The translations under genes were made by a program, and so were the position numbers. Below, one piece after another: positions 1 through 6,286 of a stretch of 16,582 bases of DNA. The stretch is from an uncultured bacterium (GTDB taxonomy: Bacteria; Bacillota; Clostridia; Lachnospirales; Lachnospiraceae). The notes beneath the pieces are model-generated. The model was not told the origin of the DNA. It was given only the letters and a program-made list of their open reading frames with translations, and did no database searches. Positions within the stretch are counted from its first letter, which is position 1. The number at the start of each line of letters is the position of its first letter. Location of the stretch: the NCBI GenBank assembly GCA_946061355.1, contig CAMGRE010000029.1, positions 1 to 16,582 of the forward strand. Direction: 5' to 3'.

Positions 1-1222
1 AGTTCTTCTTGCCTTCTACTTCCTGCATTTTCATTGCTCTTACCTTGCAGGATAAGCCGAACAGATTGATGAAACCTTCTGCGTCATGATGATCATACAG
101 ATCACCGGTTGTGAAGGAAGCAATGCTCTCGTTGTACAGAGAATAAGGAGATGTGGTGCCTGCCTTGATGATATTGCCCTTGTACAGTTTGAACTTCACT
201 TCACCGGTCACATATTTCTGGGTGGACTCGATGAATGCCTGGGTTGCCTCACGCAGAGGGGTGAACCATTTTCCTTCATATACGATCTGAGCGAGCTTGT
301 TGCCCATCTCTTCTTTTTCACGGTAGGTGTCACGGTCGAGAATCAGTTCCTCAAGCTGCTGATGTGCCTCGTAGAGGATGGTTCCGCCCGGTGTCTCGTA
401 TACGCCGCGGGACTTCATGCCTACGACACGGTTCTCAACGATATCGACGATGCCGATTCCGTGCTTTCCACCGAGTGCATTCAGTGTGCGGATGATGTCG
501 GAAACTTTCATCTTCTTGCCATTTACGGAAGTGGGAACACCTTTTTCAAACGTCATGGTGACATATTCGCCCTCATCGGGAGCCTTCTCCGGTGTTGTGC
601 CAAGAACGAGCAGATGCTCGAAGTTCGGCTCATTTGCGGGATCTTCAAGCTCCAGTCCCTCATGACTGATGTGCCACAGGTTCCTGTCACGGCTGTAGCT
701 GGAATCAGCGGAGAAAGGAAGGTTGATGCCGTGAGCCTTGCAGTATTCGATCTCGCTCTCACGGGAATCCAGTGTCCACTTGTCATTTCTCCATGCTGCA
801 ATGATCTTTAAGTCGGGAGCCAGAGCTTTGATGCCGAGCTCAAAACGGATCTGGTCATTTCCCTTTCCGGTAGCGCCGTGGCAGATGGCGGTAGCGCCTT
901 CCTTGCGGGCAATCTCAACAAGCTTCTTGGCGATGACAGGTCTTGCCATGGAAGTGCCGAGCAGATATTTGTTCTCATATACGGCATGTGCCTGTACGCA
1001 GGGAACGATGTACTCATCACAGAACTCATCTGTCACGTCTTCGATATATAATTTTTCGGCGCCGCAGGATTTTGCCCGCTCCTCAAGACCATCCAGCTCT
1101 TCGCCCTGTCCGCAGTCGATGCAGACACAGATGACTTCATAGTCGAAGTTTTCCTTTAACCATGGAATGATTGCGGTGGTATCGAGACCGCCTGAGTACG
1201 CCAAAACGACTTTTTCCTTCAT
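1..1222 (-). CDS. argG: Argininosuccinate synthase (3' end outside window)
   Basis: This enzyme joins citrulline and aspartate with ATP to give argininosuccinate, the penultimate step of arginine synthesis, in the cytoplasm. The reading frame begins MKEKVVLAYSGGLDTT and carries the ATP-pyrophosphatase P-loop SGGLD at residues 10-14, followed by stretches typical of the family such as ICVCIDCGQGEE and HGATGKGNDQIRFE. There are 407 full codons before the window edge, close to the usual 400 or so residues, so only the last few codons can be missing. The start is fixed by a perfect AGGAGG (1233-1238) ten bases ahead of the ATG. It is transcribed away from argC and shares with it an intergenic region packed with ARG-box-like sites, so arginine-dependent repression is likely. 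No frameshift is seen. Identification is very secure. Confidence 0.97.
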   Translation of the reverse strand, partial: MKEKVVLAYSGGLDTTAIIPWLKENFDYEVICVCIDCGQGEELDGLEERAKSCGAEKLYIEDVTDEFCDEYIVPCVQAHAVYENKYLLGTSMARPVIAKKLVEIARKEGATAICHGATGKGNDQIRFELGIKALAPDLKIIAAWRNDKWTLDSRESEIEYCKAHGINLPFSADSSYSRDRNLWHISHEGLELEDPANEPNFEHLLVLGTTPEKAPDEGEYVTMTFEKGVPTSVNGKKMKVSDIIRTLNALGGKHGIGIVDIVENRVVGMKSRGVYETPGGTILYEAHQQLEELILDRDTYREKEEMGNKLAQIVYEGKWFTPLREATQAFIESTQKYVTGEVKFKLYKGNIIKAGTTSPYSLYNESIASFTTGDLYDHHDAEGFINLFGLSCKVRAMKMQEVEGKKN

Positions 1223-1240
1223 AATAAATATGCCTCCTGT

Positions 1241-1252
1241 TGTAAATTTACA
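1241..1252. promoter_or_regulatory. Perfect 12-bp palindrome beside the argG ribosome site
   Basis: TGTAAATTTACA is a perfect inverted repeat lying directly upstream of the argG Shine-Dalgarno sequence. It resembles half-sites of the ARG box (TGTAA/TTACA) but has a 2-bp instead of a 4-bp centre, so it is not a standard ArgR site. Its place just before the ribosome site suggests an operator in the argG leader. Which protein binds it, if any, cannot be told from the sequence. Confidence 0.4.
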
Positions 1253-1275
1253 TGATTTGTTTTTCCCTACGCACT

Positions 1276-1304
1276 AATATACATCATTTGAATACGGAAT
1301 GCAA
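1276..1304 (-). promoter_or_regulatory. Possible argG promoter
   Basis: On the minus strand a TATATT hexamer (1281-1276, five of six matches to the -10 consensus) is preceded at 17 bp by TTGCAT (1304-1299, only three of six matches to the -35). Transcription would begin near 1269 and give a leader of about 45 nt before argG. The -35 is weak, and the first ARG-box-like site (1304-1321) begins at its upstream edge. Moderate to low confidence. Confidence 0.33.
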
Positions 1305-1321
1305 GTGTAATTTTATGCATT
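1304..1321. promoter_or_regulatory. ARG-box-like ArgR operator 1
   Basis: The core TGTAATTTTATGCA (1306-1319) matches the ARG-box core TGAATWWWWATTCA at 11 of 14 positions, with the expected AT-only centre. It adjoins the candidate argG promoter. Its centre is 40 bp, about twice the usual box spacing, from operator 2. Confidence 0.5.
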
Positions 1322-1343
1322 ACCGCATGGAAAAAGCAAAAAA

Positions 1344-1361
1344 ATTGTATTTTATTTCATA
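1344..1361. promoter_or_regulatory. ARG-box-like ArgR operator 2
   Basis: The core TGTATTTTATTTCA (1346-1359) matches the ARG-box core at 12 of 14 positions. The same stretch also holds a 7-bp inverted repeat, ATTGTAT (1344-1350) with ATACAAT (1359-1365). It lies just upstream of the first argC -35 element, where a bound ArgR hexamer would be expected. Confidence 0.55.
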
Positions 1362-1365
1362 CAAT

Positions 1366-1382
1366 ATTGAATATTATGCAAA
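1366..1382. promoter_or_regulatory. ARG-box-like ArgR operator 3, over the argC P1 -35
   Basis: TGAATATTATGCA (1368-1380) has a perfect left half-site TGAAT and the same right half-site ATGCA as boxes 1 and 4, but the AT centre is three rather than four bases. Its centre is about 21 bp from those of operators 2 and 4, the spacing of paired ARG boxes. It overlaps the -35 element TTGAAT of argC promoter P1. Confidence 0.5.
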
Positions 1383-1395
1383 AAGAATGTATAAT
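1367..1395 (+). promoter_or_regulatory. argC promoter P1
   Basis: TTGAAT (1367-1372), a 17-bp spacer and a perfect TATAAT (1390-1395) form a sigma-A type promoter. Both hexamers lie inside ARG-box-like palindromes, the classic arrangement for arginine repression. Transcription would begin near 1402, giving a leader of about 64 nt before argC. Confidence 0.6.
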
Positions 1396-1403
1396 TATGC
1401 ACG
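1386..1403. promoter_or_regulatory. ARG-box-like ArgR operator 4, over the argC P1 -10
   Basis: TGTATAATTATGCA (1388-1401) matches the ARG-box core at 12 of 14 positions and contains the -10 hexamer TATAAT of promoter P1. Binding here would block RNA polymerase directly. Confidence 0.6.
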
Positions 1404-1432
1404 TTGACATGTAAGGGCGATTAGTTTATTAT
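1404..1432 (+). promoter_or_regulatory. argC promoter P2
   Basis: A perfect TTGACA (1404-1409), a 17-bp spacer and TATTAT (1427-1432, five of six) make a second, stronger-looking promoter immediately downstream of P1. The start would be near 1439, some 27 nt before the argC ATG. Operator 4 ends right at its -35, so it could be repressed by the same ArgR complex or escape it in part. Confidence 0.6.
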
Positions 1433-1465
1433 TTAATGGTAAAAAAATGGAAAGGAACAAAAGAA

Positions 1466-2521
1466 ATGATCAAGGCTGGTATTATCGGAGCGACCGGATA
1501 CGCCGGCGCCGAGTTGGTGCGACTTCTCATGGGACATAAAGATGCGGAGGTTGTATGGTACGGCTCCAGAAGCTACATAGATGAAAAATACGCGTCCATC
1601 TACCGCAATTTTTTTGAACTTGTGGACAATACTTGTATGGATGATAATATGGAAGAGCTTGCTTCCCGCGTGGATGTGATCTTCACTGCGACGCCGCAGG
1701 GATATCTGGCGGGCCTTCTGAACGAAGAACTTCTGAATAAAGTAAAGATCGTGGATCTTAGCGCGGATTACAGGATCAAGGATGTTGCCGTTTATGAGAA
1801 ATGGTACGGGATCGAACACAAGTCTCCGCAATTTATCAAGGAAGCGGTCTATGGTCTGTGCGAGGTGAACAGAGAGCAGGTGAAGCAGGCAAGGCTGGTG
1901 GCAAATCCCGGCTGCTATACCACATGCTCCATCCTGACAGCATATCCTCTCGTGAAAGAGGGGCTGATTGATCCGGACACGCTGATCATCGATGCCAAGA
2001 GCGGTACATCGGGAGCAGGGCGCGGCGCCAAGGTGCCGAATCTGTTCTGCGAGGTCAACGAGAGCATCAAGGCATACGGTGTAACTACCCACAGGCATAC
2101 GCCGGAGATCGAGGAGCAGTTATCCTACGCGGCAGGCAGACCGATCATGGTCAATTTCACGCCGCATCTGGTGCCGATGAACCGCGGTATCCTCGCGACG
2201 GAATACGCCACACTTGTGAGAAAGGCGGACGGCAGCATCCCGACGGCGGAGGAGATCGGAAACGTCTATGATACTTATTATAAGAAGGAAAAATTTGTCC
2301 GGGTGCTCGGGAGCGGGAAGTGTCCCGAGACGCGCTGGGTGGAAGGCAGCAATTATCTCGATATCGGATTCCAGATTGATGAGCGCACAGGACGCATCAT
2401 CATGATGGGAGCGCTTGACAATCTGGTGAAGGGGGCTGCCGGTCAGGCGGTACAGAACATGAATCTGATGTTCGGTCTCCCGGAGACAGAGGGACTTGAA
2501 CTCGTTCCGGTATTCCCGTAG
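1466..2521 (+). CDS. argC: N-acetyl-gamma-glutamyl-phosphate reductase
   Basis: ArgC reduces N-acetylglutamyl phosphate to the semialdehyde with NADPH, the third step towards ornithine. The 351-residue product has the nucleotide-binding glycine motif GATGYAG at residues 8-14 and the active-site cysteine in NPGCYTT (Cys150). It also has the family stretches DLSADYR and SGTSGAG, and HRHTPEIEEQL towards the C-terminal half. An in-frame ATG exists at 1436, but it falls at the end of promoter P2 and adds ten residues outside the family; the ATG at 1466 has AAAGGA nine bases upstream and starts directly with the Rossmann strand MIKAGIIG. It is the first gene of the arginine operon, and repression by ArgR is likely from the overlapping operators. 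Confidence 0.97.
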   Translation: MIKAGIIGATGYAGAELVRLLMGHKDAEVVWYGSRSYIDEKYASIYRNFFELVDNTCMDDNMEELASRVDVIFTATPQGYLAGLLNEELLNKVKIVDLSADYRIKDVAVYEKWYGIEHKSPQFIKEAVYGLCEVNREQVKQARLVANPGCYTTCSILTAYPLVKEGLIDPDTLIIDAKSGTSGAGRGAKVPNLFCEVNESIKAYGVTTHRHTPEIEEQLSYAAGRPIMVNFTPHLVPMNRGILATEYATLVRKADGSIPTAEEIGNVYDTYYKKEKFVRVLGSGKCPETRWVEGSNYLDIGFQIDERTGRIIMMGALDNLVKGAAGQAVQNMNLMFGLPETEGLELVPVFP

Positions 2522-2592
2522 GGGGGGAAAAGCTTCCGTCTCCGTGAAGGGACGGAGAAAAACAGTATTCCAAGAAAGATTGGATCAATAAC

Positions 2593-4461
2593 ATGTCAAC
2601 TGAGAAACGTAAAGATCGATTTATCATGCAGGCGGGTATCCTTGCCTCAGCGGGACTGATCAGCCGTGTGATCGGCATCCTGTACCGCAGTCCTCTGACG
2701 GGGATCATCGGAGATGAGGGCAACGGATATTACAGCGCTGCTTACAATATTTATACGATCATTCTGCTGATCTCTTCCTACAGCATTCCGTCAGCGATCT
2801 CCAAGGTGATCGCGGGGAAACTGGCGGTGAAGGATTACAGGAATGCGCAGAGGGTGTTTCGGTGTGCGCTCATCTATGTGATCGTGGTCGGGGCAGTGAG
2901 CAGCTCCTTAGCCTTTGTGTTCGCGGATCATCTGGTGCAGGAGGGATCTGCGCCCGTGCTACGCGTGCTGGCGCCCGTCATTTTCCTGTCGGGGCTGTTA
3001 GGCGTGTTCCGGGGATATTTCCAGGCGCACGGGACGATGGTGCCGACCTCGATCTCGCAGATTGTGGAGCAGATGCTCCATGCGGTAGTCAGCATCGGCG
3101 CTGCGTACTTCTTTGTCAATCTGATGGAGATGGAATCCGATACGACCCGGGCGATTTACGGCGCGGCGGGAAGCGCTATCGGAATCGGAGCGGGCGTGGT
3201 GATTGCCTTGCTCTTTATGTCCGGCATTTATATGCTGAACCGCAAAGGGGTAAAAAAGCGGATCCGCAGGGATAAGGCACATCAGCCGGAATCCTATAAG
3301 AATATTTTCCTGGTGATCATCGGAATGGTAACGCCTATTTTGCTGAGTACCTGTATCTATAATTCCTGTACACCGCTCAATCAGACGATCTACGCCAAGA
3401 TCCTGTCGCAGGTGAAGGGATTTTCCGGGGCAGATATCGCCAAGATGTACGGTATCTTTGCCGGAAAAGCAGTGGTGATCGCCAATATTCCGATCGCGCT
3501 TGCATCGGCGATGGCATCAGCCATCATGCCGTCGATTTCCTCGTCCCATGCACTCGGCGAGATGGATGCGGTCAGGGATAAAGTATCACAGGGAATCCGC
3601 ACCACGATGATGATCGCAATTCCGTGTGCGGTCGGGCTGGCGGTGCTCGCAAAGCCCGTGACGCAGGTGTTGTTCCCGCAGCGGGAATCACTCGATCAGG
3701 CGGCGGCGCTCCTCGCCGTGCTCAGCGTGTCGGTTATTTTTTACGGATTGTCAACATTGACCAATGCGGTGCTGCAGGCGGTCGGCAAGGTGAACCGTCC
3801 CGTGGTCAATGCAGCGGCGGCGCTGTTTATCCAGACAGTCGCGTTTGTTGCAATGCTTCTGTACACAGACTGGAATCAGTACGCACTCGCGCTTTCCATG
3901 GTGCTGTATTCGTTCCTTACCTGTGTGTTCAATAACATTTCGATGAGACATGTGTTGAAGTACCGCCAGGAAGTGATGAAAACCTTTGTGAAGCCTATGA
4001 TGGCGGCTCTGTTGATGGGGCTTGCCGCATACGGAAGCTATTATGGCGTTTACGGCCTGCTCCCGGTGAATGTGGTGGCGCTGGCGGTGGCGCTTCCGGT
4101 GTCCGGTATTGTGTACTTCGGGGCGGCGATGGCGCTCGGTGCGGTGGATGAATCGGATCTTATGCGTCTGCCCAAAGGGTATCTGCTGGTGGCGTTCGGC
4201 AAGAAATGCTATCTGCTCAGAGATCCGGAATTTGAAAAACCGGGCGGCCGGAAGACGGCGGATGCAGTCGGCACGGAAGAAAGAAAAGCTGTGCGGCGGA
4301 CGACAGACGGGGATGGCGGCATAGAAAAGAGATCTGCGCGGAAGTCGGCAGGCCCAGATGACGGCGGAGAGAGAAAGGTCGTGCGGAAAAAGAAGGTCCG
4401 CGTGGCGAAGAGCGGAAGCAGTCAGAAGCCGGTCAGAAAAAGGGTTGTAAAAAAGAAGTAA
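2593..4461 (+). CDS. SpoVB/MurJ-type polysaccharide flippase (MOP superfamily) with basic tail
   Basis: A 622-residue polytopic membrane protein of the oligosaccharide/polysaccharide flippase superfamily. Members move lipid-linked sugars, including peptidoglycan precursors, across the membrane; the substrate here is unknown. It begins with the family pattern of a short basic head, then GILASAGLISRVIGILYRSPLTGIIG and a stretch GNGYYSAAYNIYTIILLIS, and has about fourteen hydrophobic segments to about residue 520. Unusually, it ends in a hydrophilic tail of about 77 residues (from about 546) very rich in Lys and Arg, with loosely repeated units. The ribosome site is weak (GGAT, seven bases upstream). 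It lies between argC and the GNAT gene, 71 bp after argC, so it is probably co-transcribed with arginine genes, though no metabolic link is evident. Family assignment is secure; SpoVB versus MurJ versus another flippase is open. Confidence 0.88.
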   Translation: MSTEKRKDRFIMQAGILASAGLISRVIGILYRSPLTGIIGDEGNGYYSAAYNIYTIILLISSYSIPSAISKVIAGKLAVKDYRNAQRVFRCALIYVIVVGAVSSSLAFVFADHLVQEGSAPVLRVLAPVIFLSGLLGVFRGYFQAHGTMVPTSISQIVEQMLHAVVSIGAAYFFVNLMEMESDTTRAIYGAAGSAIGIGAGVVIALLFMSGIYMLNRKGVKKRIRRDKAHQPESYKNIFLVIIGMVTPILLSTCIYNSCTPLNQTIYAKILSQVKGFSGADIAKMYGIFAGKAVVIANIPIALASAMASAIMPSISSSHALGEMDAVRDKVSQGIRTTMMIAIPCAVGLAVLAKPVTQVLFPQRESLDQAAALLAVLSVSVIFYGLSTLTNAVLQAVGKVNRPVVNAAAALFIQTVAFVAMLLYTDWNQYALALSMVLYSFLTCVFNNISMRHVLKYRQEVMKTFVKPMMAALLMGLAAYGSYYGVYGLLPVNVVALAVALPVSGIVYFGAAMALGAVDESDLMRLPKGYLLVAFGKKCYLLRDPEFEKPGGRKTADAVGTEERKAVRRTTDGDGGIEKRSARKSAGPDDGGERKVVRKKKVRVAKSGSSQKPVRKRVVKKK

Positions 4462-4484
4462 CGATTTATGAGGAAGAAATCAGA

Positions 4485-4928
4485 ATGATACGGGAAATGA
4501 CCATTGACGATTATGATAAGGTGTACAGCCTGTGGCTGAAAATAAAGGGATTTGCCATGCGCAGCATCGATGATTCCAGAGAGGGTGTCGAGCGTTTCCT
4601 AAGACGTAACCCCCACACGAGCGTGGTGGCATGTGAGGACGGCAGGATCGTCGGCGCGATCCTGTGCGGGCACGACGGCAGACGTGGCTGTATGTATCAT
4701 GTCTGTGTGGATCCGGAGTACAGGCGACGACGGATCGGGACACAGATGGTGGTCTTTGCCATGGAGGCGCTCAGACGGGAGCAGATCAGCAAGGTTTCAC
4801 TGATCGCATTCACCGAGAACGATATCGGAAATGCTTTCTGGAACCGGATCGGCTGGACGAAACGCGAAGACCTCAATTACTATGATTTCGTATTGAACAG
4901 GGAAAATATTGTTGCCTTTAATAAGTGA
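4485..4928 (+). CDS. GNAT family N-acetyltransferase
   Basis: A 147-residue single-domain acetyltransferase using acetyl-CoA. The acetyl-CoA pyrophosphate loop is clear: VDPEYRRRRIGTQMV at about residues 72-86 fits the Q/R-x-x-G-x-G/A motif with the last glycine replaced by threonine. The C-terminal half has ENDIGNAFWNRIGWTKRED, the usual GNAT motif B region. GAGGAAG lies upstream of the ATG, 23 bases after the flippase stop. Position inside an arginine operon makes an amino-acid substrate attractive: small GNATs can act as N-acetylglutamate synthases. It is, however, more like the RimI/YpeA type and lacks any ArgA kinase-like domain, so the substrate is not established. No defect is seen. 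Confidence 0.9.
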   Translation: MIREMTIDDYDKVYSLWLKIKGFAMRSIDDSREGVERFLRRNPHTSVVACEDGRIVGAILCGHDGRRGCMYHVCVDPEYRRRRIGTQMVVFAMEALRREQISKVSLIAFTENDIGNAFWNRIGWTKREDLNYYDFVLNRENIVAFNK

Positions 4929-4938
4929 TGCGTTACGG

Positions 4939-5024
4939 CGCTGACCGGGGAAAGGCAGCGGATAGATAGAGGATAGTGTTTGGGAGCAAATTCCCCAAGC
5001 TATCGTGATGGCGTGGGAATCACG
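4939..5024 (+). promoter_or_regulatory. Structured leader before argJ: three consecutive hairpins
   Basis: The 113-nt gap between the GNAT gene and argJ can fold into three hairpins in a row. The first pairs CGCTG..CC with GG..CAGCG (4939-4960). The second pairs GATAG(TG)TTTGGG with CCCAAGCTATC (4972-5004), eleven pairs with a 2-nt bulge. The third pairs CGTGAT with ATCACG (5004-5024), seven bases before the argJ Shine-Dalgarno. None is followed by a U-run, so these are not intrinsic terminators. They may be RNA processing, stability or translation-control structures. No T-box or known riboswitch motif was recognised. Confidence 0.4.
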
Positions 5025-5041
5025 TCATGAAAGGAGAAAAA

Positions 5042-6265
5042 ATGAAACAGATTTCAGGCGGCGTGACAGCCGCAAAGGGATTTATGGCAGCAGGCGCCGA
5101 GGCGGGCGTTAAATATCAGAACCGCAAAGACATGGCGCTCATATACACCCCATATCCCTGCGTGACGGCAGGGGTATTCACAAGCAACCTGGTAAAGGCG
5201 GCTCCGGTGATCTGGGACAGAGAACTTGTGAATGCAGGCAGTCCCGTGCAGGCGGTGGTCGTCAATTCCGGCATCGCGAATGCATGTACCGGCAGAATCG
5301 GTTATGATTACTGTAAGCAGACGGCGGAGGCGGCAGCAGAACAGTTACATATCCCGGAGGATTCCGTGCTCGTGGCATCCACCGGAGTGATCGGCATGCA
5401 GCTTCCGATGAACAAAATCACGGCAGGCGTTGCGAAACTGGCGCAGACCAAGGCGGAGACAACGGAGGCGGGAGATGATGCAGCGCATGCGATCATGACA
5501 ACGGACACCGTGCCCAAGCAGGTTGCGGTAACCGTAGAACTTGGCGGCAAGACGGTGACGGTGGGCGGCATGTGCAAGGGCTCCGGCATGATCCATCCCA
5601 ATATGTGTACGATGCTCGGTTTTGTGACGACGGATGTCTGTATCACGAAAGAGCTTCTGCAGGAAGCGTTGTCAAATGATGTACAGGATACCTTCAATAT
5701 GATCTCCGTGGACGGTGACACCTCCACCAACGACACGCTGGTGGTACTGGCGAACGGTCAGGCGGGCAATCCTGTGATCGATAAAAAGGGCGCGGATTAT
5801 GATACTTTTGTGGAGGCGCTCCACTTTGTGAATGAGACTCTGGCCAAGATGATGGCGGGAGACGGAGAGGGCGCGACGGCACTGTTCGAGACGAAGGTGA
5901 TCCATGCAGTGTCCAAGGAGCAGGCGAAGGTACTGGCAAAGTCGGTGATCTGTTCCAGCCTCACCAAGGCGGCGATCTTCGGACATGATGCCAACTGGGG
6001 ACGTATCCTGTGCGCAATGGGATATTCCGGAGCACAGTTTGATCCGGAGAAACTGGAGCTGTCCTTTGCGGGCGGCGGCGAGAGCATCCTGATCTACAAG
6101 GACGGCATGGCGGTTGATTACAGCGAGGAGGATGCAACAAGGATCCTGTCGAACCCGGAGGTGACGGTCATTGCAGACCTGAAGGCAGGCGAGGCGCAGG
6201 CTTCGGCTTGGGGCTGTGATCTGACCTATGACTATGTAAAGATCAACGCGGATTACCGCTCATGA
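5042..6265 (+). CDS. argJ: Bifunctional ornithine acetyltransferase / N-acetylglutamate synthase
   Basis: ArgJ moves the acetyl group from N-acetylornithine to glutamate and so closes the cyclic arginine pathway; many members also use acetyl-CoA to prime it. The 407-residue product has the expected length and motifs: STGVIG at about 113-118 and the self-cleavage region GMIHPNMCTMLGF. The chain is cut between Cys189 and the nucleophile Thr190, giving alpha and beta subunits. The residue before the Thr is usually alanine; here it is cysteine. An ATG at 5027 overlaps the ribosome site itself (AAGGAG, 5031-5036), so the ATG at 5042 is the real start. It is followed by argB after 21 bases. Whether this copy is mono- or bifunctional cannot be read from the sequence alone. 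Confidence 0.97.
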   Translation: MKQISGGVTAAKGFMAAGAEAGVKYQNRKDMALIYTPYPCVTAGVFTSNLVKAAPVIWDRELVNAGSPVQAVVVNSGIANACTGRIGYDYCKQTAEAAAEQLHIPEDSVLVASTGVIGMQLPMNKITAGVAKLAQTKAETTEAGDDAAHAIMTTDTVPKQVAVTVELGGKTVTVGGMCKGSGMIHPNMCTMLGFVTTDVCITKELLQEALSNDVQDTFNMISVDGDTSTNDTLVVLANGQAGNPVIDKKGADYDTFVEALHFVNETLAKMMAGDGEGATALFETKVIHAVSKEQAKVLAKSVICSSLTKAAIFGHDANWGRILCAMGYSGAQFDPEKLELSFAGGGESILIYKDGMAVDYSEEDATRILSNPEVTVIADLKAGEAQASAWGCDLTYDYVKINADYRS

Positions 6266-6286
6266 CCAGATGAGGAGGATGTGAAA

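Noticed and set aside
86..811. A long open frame on the plus strand antisense to argG.
   Set aside because: The minus-strand frame is a full argG with catalytic motifs; the plus frame is its shadow.
1433..2098. A 221-codon minus-strand frame opposite argC.
   Set aside because: Antisense shadow of a well-supported gene.
2535..2560. A 7-pair hairpin (TCTCCGT with ACGGAGA) after argC.
   Set aside because: Followed by AAAAAC with no T-run, so not a terminator on the plus strand, and too short to argue for another role.
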